A stretch of DNA of 64,000 nt, from NCBI RefSeq assembly GCF_006716745.1, contig NZ_VFPP01000001.1, positions 5,963,386 to 6,027,385 on the forward strand. The letters run 5' to 3'. Source of the stretch: Saccharothrix saharensis (GTDB lineage: Bacteria; Actinomycetota; Actinomycetes; Mycobacteriales; Pseudonocardiaceae). Below, piece by piece: positions 1-8,865 of the stretch (position 1 is its first letter; every line of letters begins with the position of its first letter). The notes beneath the pieces are model-generated. The model worked only from the letters and a program-made list of their open reading frames with translations, searched no databases and was not told the DNA's origin. Position numbers and translations under genes: made by a program.

Positions 1-1233
1 CATCGAGTCGAACGTGAGCATGCCCAGCCGCGACAGCGCGTCGGAGTACAAGCCCATCTCGTCGGCGAGGCGCTCGGCGTACAGCGCCCAGCCCTCGGCG
101 AACGCGCTGACGCCCGCGGTGCGCCGCCACACCGACAGGTCGGTGCGCGCCATCCGCCGTGCGCCGTCGAAGTGGTGCCCCGGCACGGTCTCGTGGAACG
201 CCGGCGCTTCGGCCGTGTGCCTGCCGTCGAGCTGGGCCGGGTTCACCGAGTAGGTGCCCGGCCGCGACCCGTCGACGGTGCCCGCCAGGTACGACGGGGG
301 AGTCGTGGCCGGTGTGCCCTCCGGGTAGGGGCGCACCGCGCACCGCTCGGCCGGCACGGCGCGGAACCACGCCGGCGCGGCGGCCTCGGCGCGGCGCACG
401 GCGGCGCGGGCGGCGGTGAGCATCTCGTCCGCGCCGCGCCACTTCGGGACGTCGCGCAACCCGGCGAACACCTCGTGGACGTCGGACGTGCCGAACACCT
501 CCCGGCCCAGCACCGCGTACTCCTCGGCGAGGCCGTCCAGCACCTCCAACCCCATGTCGTGCAACCGGTCGGGGGTCAGGTCGGTGGTGGTGTGGCGCCG
601 GGCCGCCGCCGCGTACAGCTCCTCGCCGCCGGGCAGGTGGCACACGCCGGCCCGGTCGTCGTCACGCCCGTGCGGCAGCACGTCGGCGGCCAGCGCGTCC
701 CGGTACTCGCGCACGCCGGGCAGGTGGGCGTTGGCGTCGAGCTGGGCGATGGCCTGCCGCACCAACCTGGCCACCGGCCGCCGCCCCGCGCGGATGCCGT
801 CCCGGTGCCGTCGCGCGAGGGTGTCGAAGAACGCGGGCATCGCGGCCAACCGGCGCTCGTGGTCGGCGCGCCGCTGCCCGGTGTCCAACCGCGCGTCGGC
901 CAGCGCGTGCAGCAGGATCGGCACCGGCGTCAGGATGAGGTCGCTGACGGTGAACTCCACCCACCGCTGCGCCACCTGGTCCCGCAACGCGGACGCCTGC
1001 TGCCCGATCATGGTCCGGGTCACCCGGTCGGTCACCGCCAACGGCCCCGGATCGACGGCTTCGGCCCGCGCGGCGATGTCCCGCAGCTCCTCGGCGAACC
1101 GCTCGTCGCCCTCCTCCGAGTAGTCCGTGAGCCGGTCGTCGTAGCCGGGCACCCCGAGCAGCGTGGCCACCACGGGGAACCGCGCCGTCACGGCCCGGTG
1201 CAACTCGTCGGCGATCCGATCGACCTCCGCCAC
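1..1233 (-). CDS. DUF885-family protein, C-terminus beyond window
   Basis: The reading frame runs off the left edge, so only the N-terminal 411 or so residues are visible; the family is usually around 550 residues. The motif HETVPGHHF (bases 169-195, read on the minus strand) followed by an EGWALYAERL segment is the hallmark of DUF885, a family of probable metal-dependent hydrolases or peptidases with no firmly assigned substrate. The start is uncertain. I use GTG at 1233, just before a typical N-terminal segment (ADELHRAV, then a GVPGYDDRL motif), but the frame stays open upstream into the remnant of a winged-helix gene, and an ATG at 1296 is also in frame. No convincing ribosome binding site decides between them. 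Family assignment is solid; function is not known. Confidence 0.8.
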   Translation of the reverse strand, partial: MAEVDRIADELHRAVTARFPVVATLLGVPGYDDRLTDYSEEGDERFAEELRDIAARAEAVDPGPLAVTDRVTRTMIGQQASALRDQVAQRWVEFTVSDLILTPVPILLHALADARLDTGQRRADHERRLAAMPAFFDTLARRHRDGIRAGRRPVARLVRQAIAQLDANAHLPGVREYRDALAADVLPHGRDDDRAGVCHLPGGEELYAAAARRHTTTDLTPDRLHDMGLEVLDGLAEEYAVLGREVFGTSDVHEVFAGLRDVPKWRGADEMLTAARAAVRRAEAAAPAWFRAVPAERCAVRPYPEGTPATTPPSYLAGTVDGSRPGTYSVNPAQLDGRHTAEAPAFHETVPGHHFDGARRMARTDLSVWRRTAGVSAFAEGWALYAERLADEMGLYSDALSRLGMLTFDSM

Positions 1234-1297
1234 CCCACCGATGGTGCCGGCCGGCCGGCGGCACCGCCGCCGGAGCCGGCCGCGCCAGTCCTCCATC

Positions 1298-1712
1298 CGG
1301 TGGACGACGACGATCCCTCCGTGCGGCGGCAGGTGGCGGCGTTGGTCGTCGGTGGCCACGTACTCCTCCGGCACGGCGCCGACGGGCTCCGCCGGTCCTC
1401 CTGGAACGCCCTCCCACGGCGCGGTGCCGCCGGCCGTCCCGACCAGCGGGCCGTCCGGCCACCACGAGACACCGTCGAGCGGTGGGGCTTCTCCGAGGCA
1501 CCGCTGGGACCGGTGCGCACCTCACCCGGTTCCAGGGAGCCGGCCGCCGCCAGTTGGCGCACGCGGTACGGCACGGTGCCGGGGTAGCGGCCCAGGCGTT
1601 GCGCCAACCGCTCGTCGGTCAGCTCCTGCCGGGCGCACAGCCGCAGGACCCGCAACCGCAACGGGTGGGCCCTGGCCGGGTAGCCGTCACCGCCGCCCCG
1701 ACGCCGCGTCGA
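1298..1712 (-). pseudogene. Decayed winged-helix (ArsR/HTH_20-like) regulator
   Basis: One frame encodes a winged-helix N-terminus (HPLRLRVLRL, then LAQRLGRYPGTVPYRVRQLA and GEVRTGPSGASEKP). Near 1471-1477 the homology continues in a different frame (GVSWWPDGPLVG, then EEYVATDDQRRHLP and GGIVVVHRMEDW), as if one base had been lost. The part between the two halves also looks shorter than usual. There is no good start codon; the only candidate is TTG at 1661. The natural stop is missing, so the second half runs in frame into the DUF885 gene. The 5' part overlaps the end of the MerR gene by about 25 bases. I read this as a frameshifted remnant; a sequencing error is the alternative. Confidence 0.55.
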
Positions 1713-2049
1713 TCACCTCGTCCAGCACGTCCCGCGACCGCACCAGGTCGGTGATCAGCCGGTCGATGCGCGCCCGTTCGGCGGTCAGGTCGTCCACCAG
1801 CCGGGGCGTGGCGATCTCGGACGGCCCGCCGTCCACGTCCCGCATGCACGGCAGCATCGCCGCGATCTTCTTGCTGTTGAGCCCGGCGGCGAAGAGCTCC
1901 TGGATGCGGATGACCCGGTCCACCGCGCGCTCCGGGTACTCGCGGTGGCCGCCGGTGGTGCGGTCGGACGCCAACAGCCCCTGCTGCTCGTAGTACCGCA
2001 ACGACCGCACGCTGACCCCGGTGCGCTCGGCCAGCTCACCGATCCGCAT
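1687..2049 (-). CDS. MerR-family transcriptional regulator
   Basis: This 120-residue protein opens with the MerR DNA-binding domain (residues 1-70: RIGELAERTGVSVRSLRYYE, then GLLASDRTTGGHREY). A helical dimerisation segment rich in Arg and Leu follows (residues 80-115). There is one Cys (in LPCMRD), so the metal-binding pattern of mercury, copper or zinc sensors is absent; a small organic ligand or redox-independent role is more likely. The ATG at 2049 fits the conserved N-terminus exactly. It sits just upstream of the decayed winged-helix gene and faces away from the amidohydrolase gene, with about 170 bases between their starts. Confidence 0.85.
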   Translation of the reverse strand: MRIGELAERTGVSVRSLRYYEQQGLLASDRTTGGHREYPERAVDRVIRIQELFAAGLNSKKIAAMLPCMRDVDGGPSEIATPRLVDDLTAERARIDRLITDLVRSRDVLDEVIDAASGRR

Positions 2050-2221
2050 GACCCACCCCGCCGCGACTCGAACCTGACACTGATGTCAACCTCTACCGCA
2101 GTCGCATGACGGCCACAAGCCCGTTCGCCCCGCCCGTCTCGGCCGGCTGCGCCCGTCGAACCGCACGCCCGTCACCGGAGGATCGAGGCTCCGGCGTGCC
2201 GAGGGGTGTAGAAGTGGACCG

Positions 2222-3274
2222 GTGATCCGGATTCGAGGTCGTGCCCTGCCGCACGGCGAGCACGTGGACCTCTGCGCCGACGGCGACCGGTGGACCACCG
2301 GACCCGTGCCGAACGCCGACCTGGTCGCCGAGGGCTGGCTGCTGCCCGGGTTGGTGGACGCGCACACGCACCCCGGCGCGGAGGCACCCGGCGACCGGCT
2401 CGACCACGGGGTGCTGCGCGACCACCTCCGGCAGCACGTGGACGCCGGCGTGACGGTGATCCGCGCGCCCGGCCTGGCCGACGAGCCGCCGCCGTGGTTC
2501 GGGGTGGACCCGGAGACGCCCCGCGCGTGGCACGCCGGTCCCTGGTTGGCGCAGCACGGCCAGTTCTTCGACGGCTGGGGACGGCGCGCCGACCACGCCG
2601 AGCTGCCCTCGATCGCCGCGGCGCAGGCGGCGCGCACCGGCTGGGCGAAGGTCATCGGCGACTGGCGGTCGAACGGCGAACCCGTTCCGCTGGACGTGAT
2701 GACCGCCGTGGTGGAGGCGGTGCACGCGGTGGGCGGCCGGGTCGCCGTGCACACGCAGCAGGCGGCGGGCGGCGAGGTCGCCGTGCTGGCCGGGGCCGAC
2801 TCGGTGGAGCACGGGATGTCGATGGACCCCGGGTTGCTGGCGCGGATGGCCGAGCAGGGCACCGCCCTGACGCCGACCCTGTCCGTCATGCGGCAGTCGT
2901 TGCCCGAGGTGCGCAGCCGCCCCGACAGCCCCGCCAAGCGGTGGTACGTGCGCGGCGCGCGAGCCCACCCCCACCTCGTCGCCGCGGCGGCCGAGGCGGG
3001 CGTCCGGGTGCTGGCGGGCACGGACTCGGTGCCGCACGGCCGGATCCTCGACGAGGTGCGCGCGCTGGCCGGCGCCGGGATGCGCCCGCACGACGCCCTC
3101 GCCGCCGCCTCCTGGGACGCCCGCGCGTACCTGGGGCTGCCGGGCCTGGAACCGGGCGCGCCCGCCGACGCGGTGGTCTACGCCGAGGACCCGAGGACCG
3201 ACCTGGACCAGCTCGCGCACCCGATCGCCGTGATCCTGCGCGGGCGGCCGGTGCGGGTGCGCCGCACCGGGTGA
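2222..3274 (+). CDS. Amidohydrolase-superfamily protein
   Basis: This is a 350-residue metal-dependent hydrolase of the amidohydrolase superfamily (imidazolonepropionase/cytosine-deaminase-like TIM barrel). Visible ligands are the HxH motif in DAHTHPG (around residues 47-49), a candidate bridging Lys in WAKVIGDW, His in VAVHTQQ and VEHGMSMD, and the Asp in LAGTDSVPHG. The C-terminus has the usual GLEPGAPADAVVY and VILRGRPV strands of the composite beta-sandwich. The GTG start lies at the beginning of the first sandwich strand. It is a single-gene unit between MerR and TetR regulators. The substrate cannot be told from sequence. Confidence 0.85.
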   Translation: MIRIRGRALPHGEHVDLCADGDRWTTGPVPNADLVAEGWLLPGLVDAHTHPGAEAPGDRLDHGVLRDHLRQHVDAGVTVIRAPGLADEPPPWFGVDPETPRAWHAGPWLAQHGQFFDGWGRRADHAELPSIAAAQAARTGWAKVIGDWRSNGEPVPLDVMTAVVEAVHAVGGRVAVHTQQAAGGEVAVLAGADSVEHGMSMDPGLLARMAEQGTALTPTLSVMRQSLPEVRSRPDSPAKRWYVRGARAHPHLVAAAAEAGVRVLAGTDSVPHGRILDEVRALAGAGMRPHDALAAASWDARAYLGLPGLEPGAPADAVVYAEDPRTDLDQLAHPIAVILRGRPVRVRRTG

Positions 3275-3314
3275 CCCGCCGCGGGACCCGCGCCGCCGCC
3301 ACCCTCCCCGGCCG

Positions 3315-3929
3315 TCACGCCAGCAGTTCGCGGGCCAGGGTGTCGGACCACCACCGCTCCACCCGGTCCGCGGGCCAGGAGCGTTCGACGGTCAGGGTGG
3401 TGTAGACGTCGACGTTGCACAGGGCCGCGTAGACGTCGACGGCCGTCCGCACGTCCAGTCCAGGGCGCAGTGTGCCGTCCGGCCAGGAGGAGAACACCTG
3501 GACGCGGGTGTCGTCGCCGCGGCGCCGGCCCTCGACGTAGGCGGCGGCCAGTGCCGGGTCGGTGCGGCCCGCTTCGCGCACCAGCGCGATCACGTCCCCC
3601 GACCGCTCGAACAACCGACGGTCGTAAGCGGCCATCGCGGCCAGTTGGCGGGGTGGGCCGGCGGCGTCGTCCTCCAGTTCGGCCAGCATCCCCGCCACGT
3701 CGGCGGAGAGAGCGGTGGCGTCGGCGATGGCACGCACCAGGCCCGCCTTGTCCCCGTACGCCGCGTACACCGTCGGGACCGAGACCTGCGCCTCCTCGGC
3801 CACCGCGCGCACGGTGGTGGCCGCCCAACCGCGGGCGACGAAGAGCCGGCGCGCCGCGCGTGCGATCTCCGCCCGCGTCTCCCGCGCCTGGGCCACCCGC
3901 CGCAACGAGTCGTAGCGACGCTTGTCCAT
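3315..3929 (-). CDS. TetR/AcrR-family transcriptional regulator
   Basis: The 204-residue protein has an N-terminal TetR helix-turn-helix (residues 15-62: TRAEIARAARRLFVARGW, then VRAVAEEAQVSVPTVYAAYG) and a variable ligand-binding domain. It is divergent from the membrane-protein gene at 3964, with 34 bases between the two starts, so it most likely controls that gene and itself. The intervening DNA carries the dyad TGActatatTCA. The ATG at 3929 starts a basic leader (MDKRRYDSLRR) before the HTH. Confidence 0.87.
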   Translation of the reverse strand: MDKRRYDSLRRVAQARETRAEIARAARRLFVARGWAATTVRAVAEEAQVSVPTVYAAYGDKAGLVRAIADATALSADVAGMLAELEDDAAGPPRQLAAMAAYDRRLFERSGDVIALVREAGRTDPALAAAYVEGRRRGDDTRVQVFSSWPDGTLRPGLDVRTAVDVYAALCNVDVYTTLTVERSWPADRVERWWSDTLARELLA

Positions 3930-3947
3930 CCGGCTACCCCTTGATGC

Positions 3948-3964
3948 TGACTATATTCATTTTA
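3948..3964 (+). promoter_or_regulatory. Candidate leaderless promoter with dyad
   Basis: A TATATT box at 3952-3957 is followed six bases later by the ATG at 3964, so transcription would begin at or next to the start codon (leaderless mRNA, common in actinobacteria). No ribosome binding site is seen. The box lies inside the imperfect dyad TGActatatTCA (3948-3959), a plausible site for the divergent TetR. No good -35 box is seen. Confidence 0.4.
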
Positions 3965-4632
3965 TGCCCACTAAAGCCAATACGCCGGCCGGCCCGTTCG
4001 TCCGGGTCGCGGGCTTCGCCGGCCTCGGCTTCGCCACCCTGATCGTGCTGGCCAACGTCATCGTGGTGCCCACCGGCCTGCCCCCGACCGGCGCCGACAC
4101 CGCCGACGCCGTCGCCTACTTCTCGGCCAACCGCGCCGTCGTCGGCCTCACGTCCGCCCTCACCCCGGCCGCCTGGGTCCTGTCCACCGTCTTCGCGGCC
4201 GGTGCCGTCGCGGCGCTGTGGCGGTCCGACCGCGACCGCGGCGCGGCCTGGTCCCTCGTCGGCTTCGCGGGCGTGCTGCTGCAGAACGGCGCCTTCGCCG
4301 GCGTGACAGCCCTCCGCCTGGCCCTCGTCGACGACCCCACCGGCGTGCTGTGGCCCCTCCACGACGCCCTGTTCACCCTGAACGGCGTCTTCCTCGCCCT
4401 GGCCCTGCTCGGCCTGTCCCTCGCCGGGCGGCACGCCGGCCTGATCGCCCGGTGGCACGCCGGGCTCGGCCTGCTCTCGGCCGCCCTGCTGTTCTCCTCG
4501 GCCACCCTGACCCCGTGGATCGTGCGGCACGCCGGCCCGCTCGGACTGCTCGGCCTCACCGGCTGGCTGCTGTGGGTCGCCTGGATCGTCGCCTACTCCA
4601 CCGCCCTGATCCGGCGGGCGACGGGGGAGTAG
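3964..4632 (+). CDS. Six-helix integral membrane protein (DUF4386-like)
   Basis: The 222-residue protein is almost entirely hydrophobic, with about six predicted membrane helices (for example AGLGFATLIVLANVIVVPTG, TPAAWVLSTVFAAGAVAAL, LLGLTGWLLWVAWIVAY). It resembles DUF4386-type membrane proteins of unknown function. The frame is open 14 codons further upstream, but that would overlap the TetR gene, so ATG 3964 is chosen. Its position beside a divergent TetR gene suggests an inducible membrane function. Confidence 0.7.
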   Translation: MPTKANTPAGPFVRVAGFAGLGFATLIVLANVIVVPTGLPPTGADTADAVAYFSANRAVVGLTSALTPAAWVLSTVFAAGAVAALWRSDRDRGAAWSLVGFAGVLLQNGAFAGVTALRLALVDDPTGVLWPLHDALFTLNGVFLALALLGLSLAGRHAGLIARWHAGLGLLSAALLFSSATLTPWIVRHAGPLGLLGLTGWLLWVAWIVAYSTALIRRATGE

Positions 4633-4960
4633 TCCCGCCGGGGTGGCGGGGCGGCTGGATCGACCCGTATCCAGCCGCACCACGCCCGGTCGGACCGCGA
4701 GCCGCCGAACCCCGGCCCTGGTCCTGCGCCATCTCCGGCGCGCGTTCCGCGCTGCCGGGGGCACTGCGTGCAGTGGTGGATTTCCCCCCTGGGTCCACAT
4801 CGGACCCGGGACGCGGTGCGCCCGCGTGCGTGAAGTCTTGCGGATACCCGCGCGCTCGCCGACTCGGCGCTGGGGCGCGGTATCAGCGGAAATCCCCCCG
4901 AGAACGGCGCGGAAGCACCGCCCGGACCACAGCCGACCCCCGTCGTTCCCCGTGCGGCGC
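4633..4960. other. Convergent intergenic region, no gene seen
   Basis: About 330 bases separate two convergent genes. Apart from a terminator-like hairpin at its left edge (4651-4678), I see no credible reading frame, RNA gene or repeat. Confidence 0.6.
4651..4678. terminator. Terminator-like hairpin after the membrane-protein gene
   Basis: GCGGCTGGAT (4651-4660) pairs perfectly with ATCCAGCCGC (4669-4678) across an 8-base loop, 18 bases after the stop codon. There is no T-run, which is common for actinobacterial terminators. Confidence 0.6.
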
Positions 4961-6505
4961 TCAGCCGGTTGCCGCCAGCGCACGCGCGCTGAGCGTTCGC
5001 CGTTCGATCTTGCCGACCGGCGTGCGCGGGATCTTGTCGATGAACTCGATCTGGCGGATCTTCTTGTACGGCGCGACGCGCTCGGCCACCCAGTCCATGA
5101 TCTCCTGGGCCGTGACGACCTCGGCGGTCACGATGAACCCCTTGGGGATCTCGCTCGACTCCTCGTCGGGGACGCCGATGACGGCCGCGTCCGCGATCTT
5201 GGGGTGCCGCATCAGGATCGCCTCCAGCTCGACCGGCGACACCTGCTGGCCCTTGTACTTGATGAGCTCCTTGATGCGGTCGACGATGAACAGCTCGCCG
5301 TCGTCGTCGACGTAGCCGAGGTCCCCGGTGTGCAGGAACCCGTCCGGCTCCAGCACCCGCCGGGTGGCCTCGGGCGCGTTCAGGTAGCCCTTCATCACGT
5401 GCGGCCCGCGGATCAGGACCTCGCCGTGCTCGCCGCGACCCAACTCGGCCCCGCTGTCGGTGTCCACGATCTTGCACTCGACGCCGGGCGCGGTGCGGCC
5501 GACGGACCCCGTGGTGGTGTCCGGCGACTGCATGAACGAGACCATCGCCTCCGTCAGGCCGTAGCCCTGGCCGATGTCGCAGCCGATCCGCTCCCGCACC
5601 AGCCGGGCGATCCGCGGGTCGAGCGACGCGCCACCGGAGACGATCGACCGCAACGAAGACAGGTCGTACCGGTCGACCAGCGGGCTCTTCGCCAGTAGCA
5701 CGGCGATCGTCGGCACGATGTAAAGGCGCGTGATGCGGTGCTCCTCGATCGCACTGAGGAACGCCTCCGGGTCGAACCGCTCCATGGTGACGAGCGTGGT
5801 GCCCTGGTGCAGGCTCGCGTTCATCATCATGGACAGCCCGAACGCGTGGTGGAACGGCGGCATCGCCAGCGCCCGCTCGCCCGGACCGGTCGGCGCGACC
5901 AGGCTGGTGAGCAGCGCCTTCGCGATCATGTTGCGGTGCGTCAGCAGCACGCCCTTCGGCAGACCGGTGCTGCCGCTGGAGTGCAGCACGGTCACCACGT
6001 CCTCGGACGGGTCGAGCGCGGTCTCCACGATCTCGTCGTGGGCCACCAGCGCGGCGAACGGTGTCGCGCCGTCCGCCTCGCCCAGGACGACGACCTGCTC
6101 GACGTCCGTGCGGTCGAGGAAGGCGCGCACCTTCGGCATCTCGTGCGGCACGGTCACCAGGAACCGGGCACCCGCCTCCTCCAGGCGGTCGACCAGGTCG
6201 TCGGACGTGTCGAGCGGGTTGAGGGCGACCACGGTGCCACCGGCCAGCGCGGCGGCGTGGTAGGCGATCGGGTACTCCGGCACGTTCGGGGCCAGGACGG
6301 CGAGCACGTCGCCCGTCCGCAACCCCAGCTCCCGCAGGCCGCGGGCACCGCGCCGGATCTGCGACGCCAGTTCCGCGAACGTGTAGGACGTGCCGCGCGA
6401 GACGTCGGTCGTCGCGATCCGGGAACCGTGTTCGTGCGCGTGCCGCAGGACGAACGACGTGATCGACGTCCGCGGTATTTCGACGTCCGGGCCCGCGATG
6501 GTCAT
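4961..6505 (-). CDS. 4-coumarate-CoA-ligase-like acyl-CoA synthetase
   Basis: A 514-residue adenylate-forming enzyme (ANL superfamily). Motifs in order: LHSSGSTGLPKG (ATP-binding loop), AMPPFHHAFG, GYGLTEA, the hinge HTGDLGYVDDDGEL with VDRIKELIKYKG, and the C-terminal PRTPVGKIERR containing the catalytic Lys. It would activate a carboxylic acid to its CoA thioester. Pairing with a hydroxycinnamoyl-CoA hydratase-lyase points to ferulate or p-coumarate as substrate (inference). Its ATG overlaps the upstream stop codon (ATGA, 6502-6505), so the two genes are translationally coupled. Confidence 0.9.
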   Translation of the reverse strand: MTIAGPDVEIPRTSITSFVLRHAHEHGSRIATTDVSRGTSYTFAELASQIRRGARGLRELGLRTGDVLAVLAPNVPEYPIAYHAAALAGGTVVALNPLDTSDDLVDRLEEAGARFLVTVPHEMPKVRAFLDRTDVEQVVVLGEADGATPFAALVAHDEIVETALDPSEDVVTVLHSSGSTGLPKGVLLTHRNMIAKALLTSLVAPTGPGERALAMPPFHHAFGLSMMMNASLHQGTTLVTMERFDPEAFLSAIEEHRITRLYIVPTIAVLLAKSPLVDRYDLSSLRSIVSGGASLDPRIARLVRERIGCDIGQGYGLTEAMVSFMQSPDTTTGSVGRTAPGVECKIVDTDSGAELGRGEHGEVLIRGPHVMKGYLNAPEATRRVLEPDGFLHTGDLGYVDDDGELFIVDRIKELIKYKGQQVSPVELEAILMRHPKIADAAVIGVPDEESSEIPKGFIVTAEVVTAQEIMDWVAERVAPYKKIRQIEFIDKIPRTPVGKIERRTLSARALAATG

Positions 6506-7329
6506 GCTCTCACCTCGGCCGGCCGGTGGTAGGTGGACAGACCCGGCTGGTAGGCGCGCTTCTCGAACTGCTTGAGCGCCACGGTGATCCACTCGTTGCC
6601 GCTCAGGCGGGACAGCTCCCACAGCTTCGCCTGGTCGTAGTCGATCGCGGCGGGCAGGTCGAGCTGGGTGGTGCGCTCGTAGACCTGCTTGGCCAGCGTC
6701 AGCGTCACCGGGTTCTTCTTGACGATCTTGCGGACCACCTTGTCCGTCACCGCGTCGAGCTGGTCGGCGGGCACGGCGAAGTTCACCAGGCCGTGCTCGG
6801 CGGCCTGCGCGCCGGTCATCGTGTCGCCGGTGAGGATGTAGTACAGCGCCTTCTTGCGCGGCAGGTTGTGGGTGGCCGCCCAGGTGGCGCCGCCCGCCGG
6901 GAAGATGCCGAAGTTGATCTCCGACAGGCCGAACAGCGCGGCCTCGTCGGTGACCGCGAGGTCGCACAGGCCGGCCACCAGGAAGCCGCCGCCGAAGGCG
7001 AAGCCGTTGACCTTGGCGATGGTCACGGCGGGGAAGGCCTTCAGGCGCTGGAACCAGCGCAGCGCCACCAGGTTCGTCTTGTAGAACAGCTGCGGGTCGT
7101 CGAACGGCTGCAGGAAGCACTCCTCCAGGTCCATGCCGGCGCTGAAGCTGTCGCCGCTGCCGGTGATGACGACCGCCTTCACGGTGCCGGCGTCCTCGAT
7201 GGCGTCCAAGGCCGCGTTCATGTCCCGGTGCATCTGCGGGTTCATCGCGTTCTTCTTGTCCGGCCGATTCAGGTGGATCGTGGCCGTGGGCCCCTCGATC
7301 TCCAGGGTCACGGTATCCAGCGTGATCAT
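6502..7329 (-). CDS. p-Hydroxycinnamoyl-CoA hydratase/lyase (crotonase family)
   Basis: A 275-residue crotonase-fold protein. It matches feruloyl-CoA hydratase/lyases, which cleave feruloyl- or coumaroyl-CoA to vanillin or 4-hydroxybenzaldehyde plus acetyl-CoA. Supporting segments are HLNRPDKKNAM, SAGMDLEECF, NGFAFGGGFL (oxyanion hole) and GLSEINFGIFPAGG with the catalytic Glu. The tail (KQFEKRAYQPGLSTY) resembles the family C-terminus. Characterised enzymes usually read EINWGIPPG at the active site, so the FGIFPAGG variant deserves note. I chose the ATG at 7329, preceded by AGAAAGG, over an in-frame upstream start at 7374. It is co-transcribed with the CoA ligase. Confidence 0.85.
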   Translation of the reverse strand: MITLDTVTLEIEGPTATIHLNRPDKKNAMNPQMHRDMNAALDAIEDAGTVKAVVITGSGDSFSAGMDLEECFLQPFDDPQLFYKTNLVALRWFQRLKAFPAVTIAKVNGFAFGGGFLVAGLCDLAVTDEAALFGLSEINFGIFPAGGATWAATHNLPRKKALYYILTGDTMTGAQAAEHGLVNFAVPADQLDAVTDKVVRKIVKKNPVTLTLAKQVYERTTQLDLPAAIDYDQAKLWELSRLSGNEWITVALKQFEKRAYQPGLSTYHRPAEVRA

Positions 7330-7579
7330 GTGGTGGCCTTTCTTATTGCGCTCGATTGCGACAGCGTTCTTCAATACCGAGCATCACCCCGGGTCCACCC
7401 GATTACTTCTCTCACCTTGCCTTGCTGCATGTCGGGGACTCGCGGAGTGATTTGCGCGCTGTGCAATTTCCTATTTCCCAGTCCAGTGGCGCGCGAATAT
7501 CGCCGAGCGTCGTCACGAATAGGAGTGTGGTGGTCACGCTCGGTCGAACCGGCAGAGCGTGAATTGGCGGAAATGCGAC

Positions 7580-7617
7580 GGAGCTCCCTGCGGCGCGGCG
7601 GCGCGGCAGGGAGCTCC
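7580..7617. terminator. Terminator hairpin after the hydroxylase gene
   Basis: GGAGCTCCCTGC (7580-7591) pairs perfectly with GCAGGGAGCTCC (7606-7617) over a 14-base GC loop, 7 bases beyond the minus-strand stop codon at 7625. It separates the hydroxylase/hydrolase unit from the lyase/ligase unit. The rest of the 7330-7624 gap must hold the lyase promoter, but I cannot assign boxes. Confidence 0.7.
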
Positions 7618-7624
7618 ACCGGCA

Positions 7625-8803
7625 TCACAGGAACTGGGTGTTGGGCTCCAGGCCGCAGACGACCCGGCCGTACAGCTCCAGGTTCGTGTCCGCGTGGTGG
7701 TAGGCGTGCATGGCGATGGTCTGGCTGTCGCGCGCGATGCGCTGGATCGGCACGGTGCTCAGCACCGACGACGCGCCGCTGGCGTTGGCCAGGACGTCGA
7801 TCGCCTCGCGGGCCCGCTGCACGGTGAGCCCGAGGTCGAGGCGGGCGCTGACGCGCTCGAGCACCGACCACGGCTCGCCGACCTTGCGGTCCACCAAGGA
7901 CGCCACGCGGTGGGCGTGGAAGCCCGCCTCGTCGATGCGCGCCGTGGCGTCGGCGACCTGCAGGTGCGTGAGCGGGGCGTGGGACTGGTGCTCGTAGTCG
8001 GTGTAGGTGATCTTGCGGGTGGGCAGGCGCTCCATGAAGGCCGCGTACGCGGCGCGCGCCAGGCCGTGGTGCGTCCCCGTCGTCACGGCGCTCGCCCACG
8101 GCAGGAACGGGATCTGCCACAGCGGCGACTTCGCGTTCAGCTCCGAGCTGTGCCGTCCCTCCAGCAGCACCGGCATCATCGGCAGCACGCGCGCGTCCGG
8201 CACGAAGACGTCCTTGGCGACGGTGGTGACGCTGCCGCTGCCGCGCATGCCCGACGCGTGCCAGTCGTCGACGACCTCCAGGTCCGACATGGGCACCAGG
8301 ACCACGATCGGCTCCGGCTGCCGCCCCTCGACCACGCGGACGGCGGCGTGGGCGTTCCAGGTGCTCTGCGGCGCGGCGGAGTTGAAGCCCCACCTGCCGT
8401 TGAGCACGATCCCGCCCGCCGTCGGCACGCCGACCGCGCTGGGCGCGAAGGTGCCGCTGATCCGGACGTCGCCCGAGCCGAAGACCTCGTCCTGGACGTG
8501 GTCCGGGAACAGGCCGGTCAGCCAGGTGCTGATGGTCCACACCGTGCCGACCCAGCTGGCCGCGCCGTCGCCCAGCGCCAGCTCCGACAGCACGTCGACC
8601 ACCGTGGTGGTGTCGGCCTCGTACCCGCCGTACCGGGCCGGGAGGGTCAGCCGCAGCAGCCCGGACCCGGTCAGGGCGTCGATCGTGTCCTGGTGCAGGG
8701 TGCGGTTCTCCTCCTGCCACAAGGCGTTCTTGCTCAGCATGGGCACGAGTTCGGTGGCCCGGCCGATCAGCTCTTCCCGCGAAGGTGCGGTGGTGGTGTG
8801 CAT
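7625..8803 (-). CDS. Acyl-CoA-dehydrogenase-fold flavin hydroxylase (group D)
   Basis: This 392-residue protein has the acyl-CoA dehydrogenase fold. Its length and segments match two-component flavin monooxygenases of the HsaA / p-hydroxyphenylacetate hydroxylase type better than true dehydrogenases: YGGYEADTTTVVDVLSELA near the N-terminus, GAASWVGTVWTIS, SGTFAPSA, GRWGFNSAA, DWHASGMRGSGS, and a C-terminal helical domain ending in YHHADTNLELYG. Such enzymes hydroxylate phenols using reduced flavin from a separate reductase; no reductase gene is seen here. The ATG at 8803 begins MHTTTAPSREELIGRA. It lies 62 bases after the hydrolase gene. Substrate unknown; aromatic is likely from context. Confidence 0.75.
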   Translation of the reverse strand: MHTTTAPSREELIGRATELVPMLSKNALWQEENRTLHQDTIDALTGSGLLRLTLPARYGGYEADTTTVVDVLSELALGDGAASWVGTVWTISTWLTGLFPDHVQDEVFGSGDVRISGTFAPSAVGVPTAGGIVLNGRWGFNSAAPQSTWNAHAAVRVVEGRQPEPIVVLVPMSDLEVVDDWHASGMRGSGSVTTVAKDVFVPDARVLPMMPVLLEGRHSSELNAKSPLWQIPFLPWASAVTTGTHHGLARAAYAAFMERLPTRKITYTDYEHQSHAPLTHLQVADATARIDEAGFHAHRVASLVDRKVGEPWSVLERVSARLDLGLTVQRAREAIDVLANASGASSVLSTVPIQRIARDSQTIAMHAYHHADTNLELYGRVVCGLEPNTQFL

Positions 8804-8865
8804 GCACTGCTCCGTAACGTGTCTGCCGGCCGAGGCCGGGTGGGGTTCGGCGTCGTGCCGGGTGA

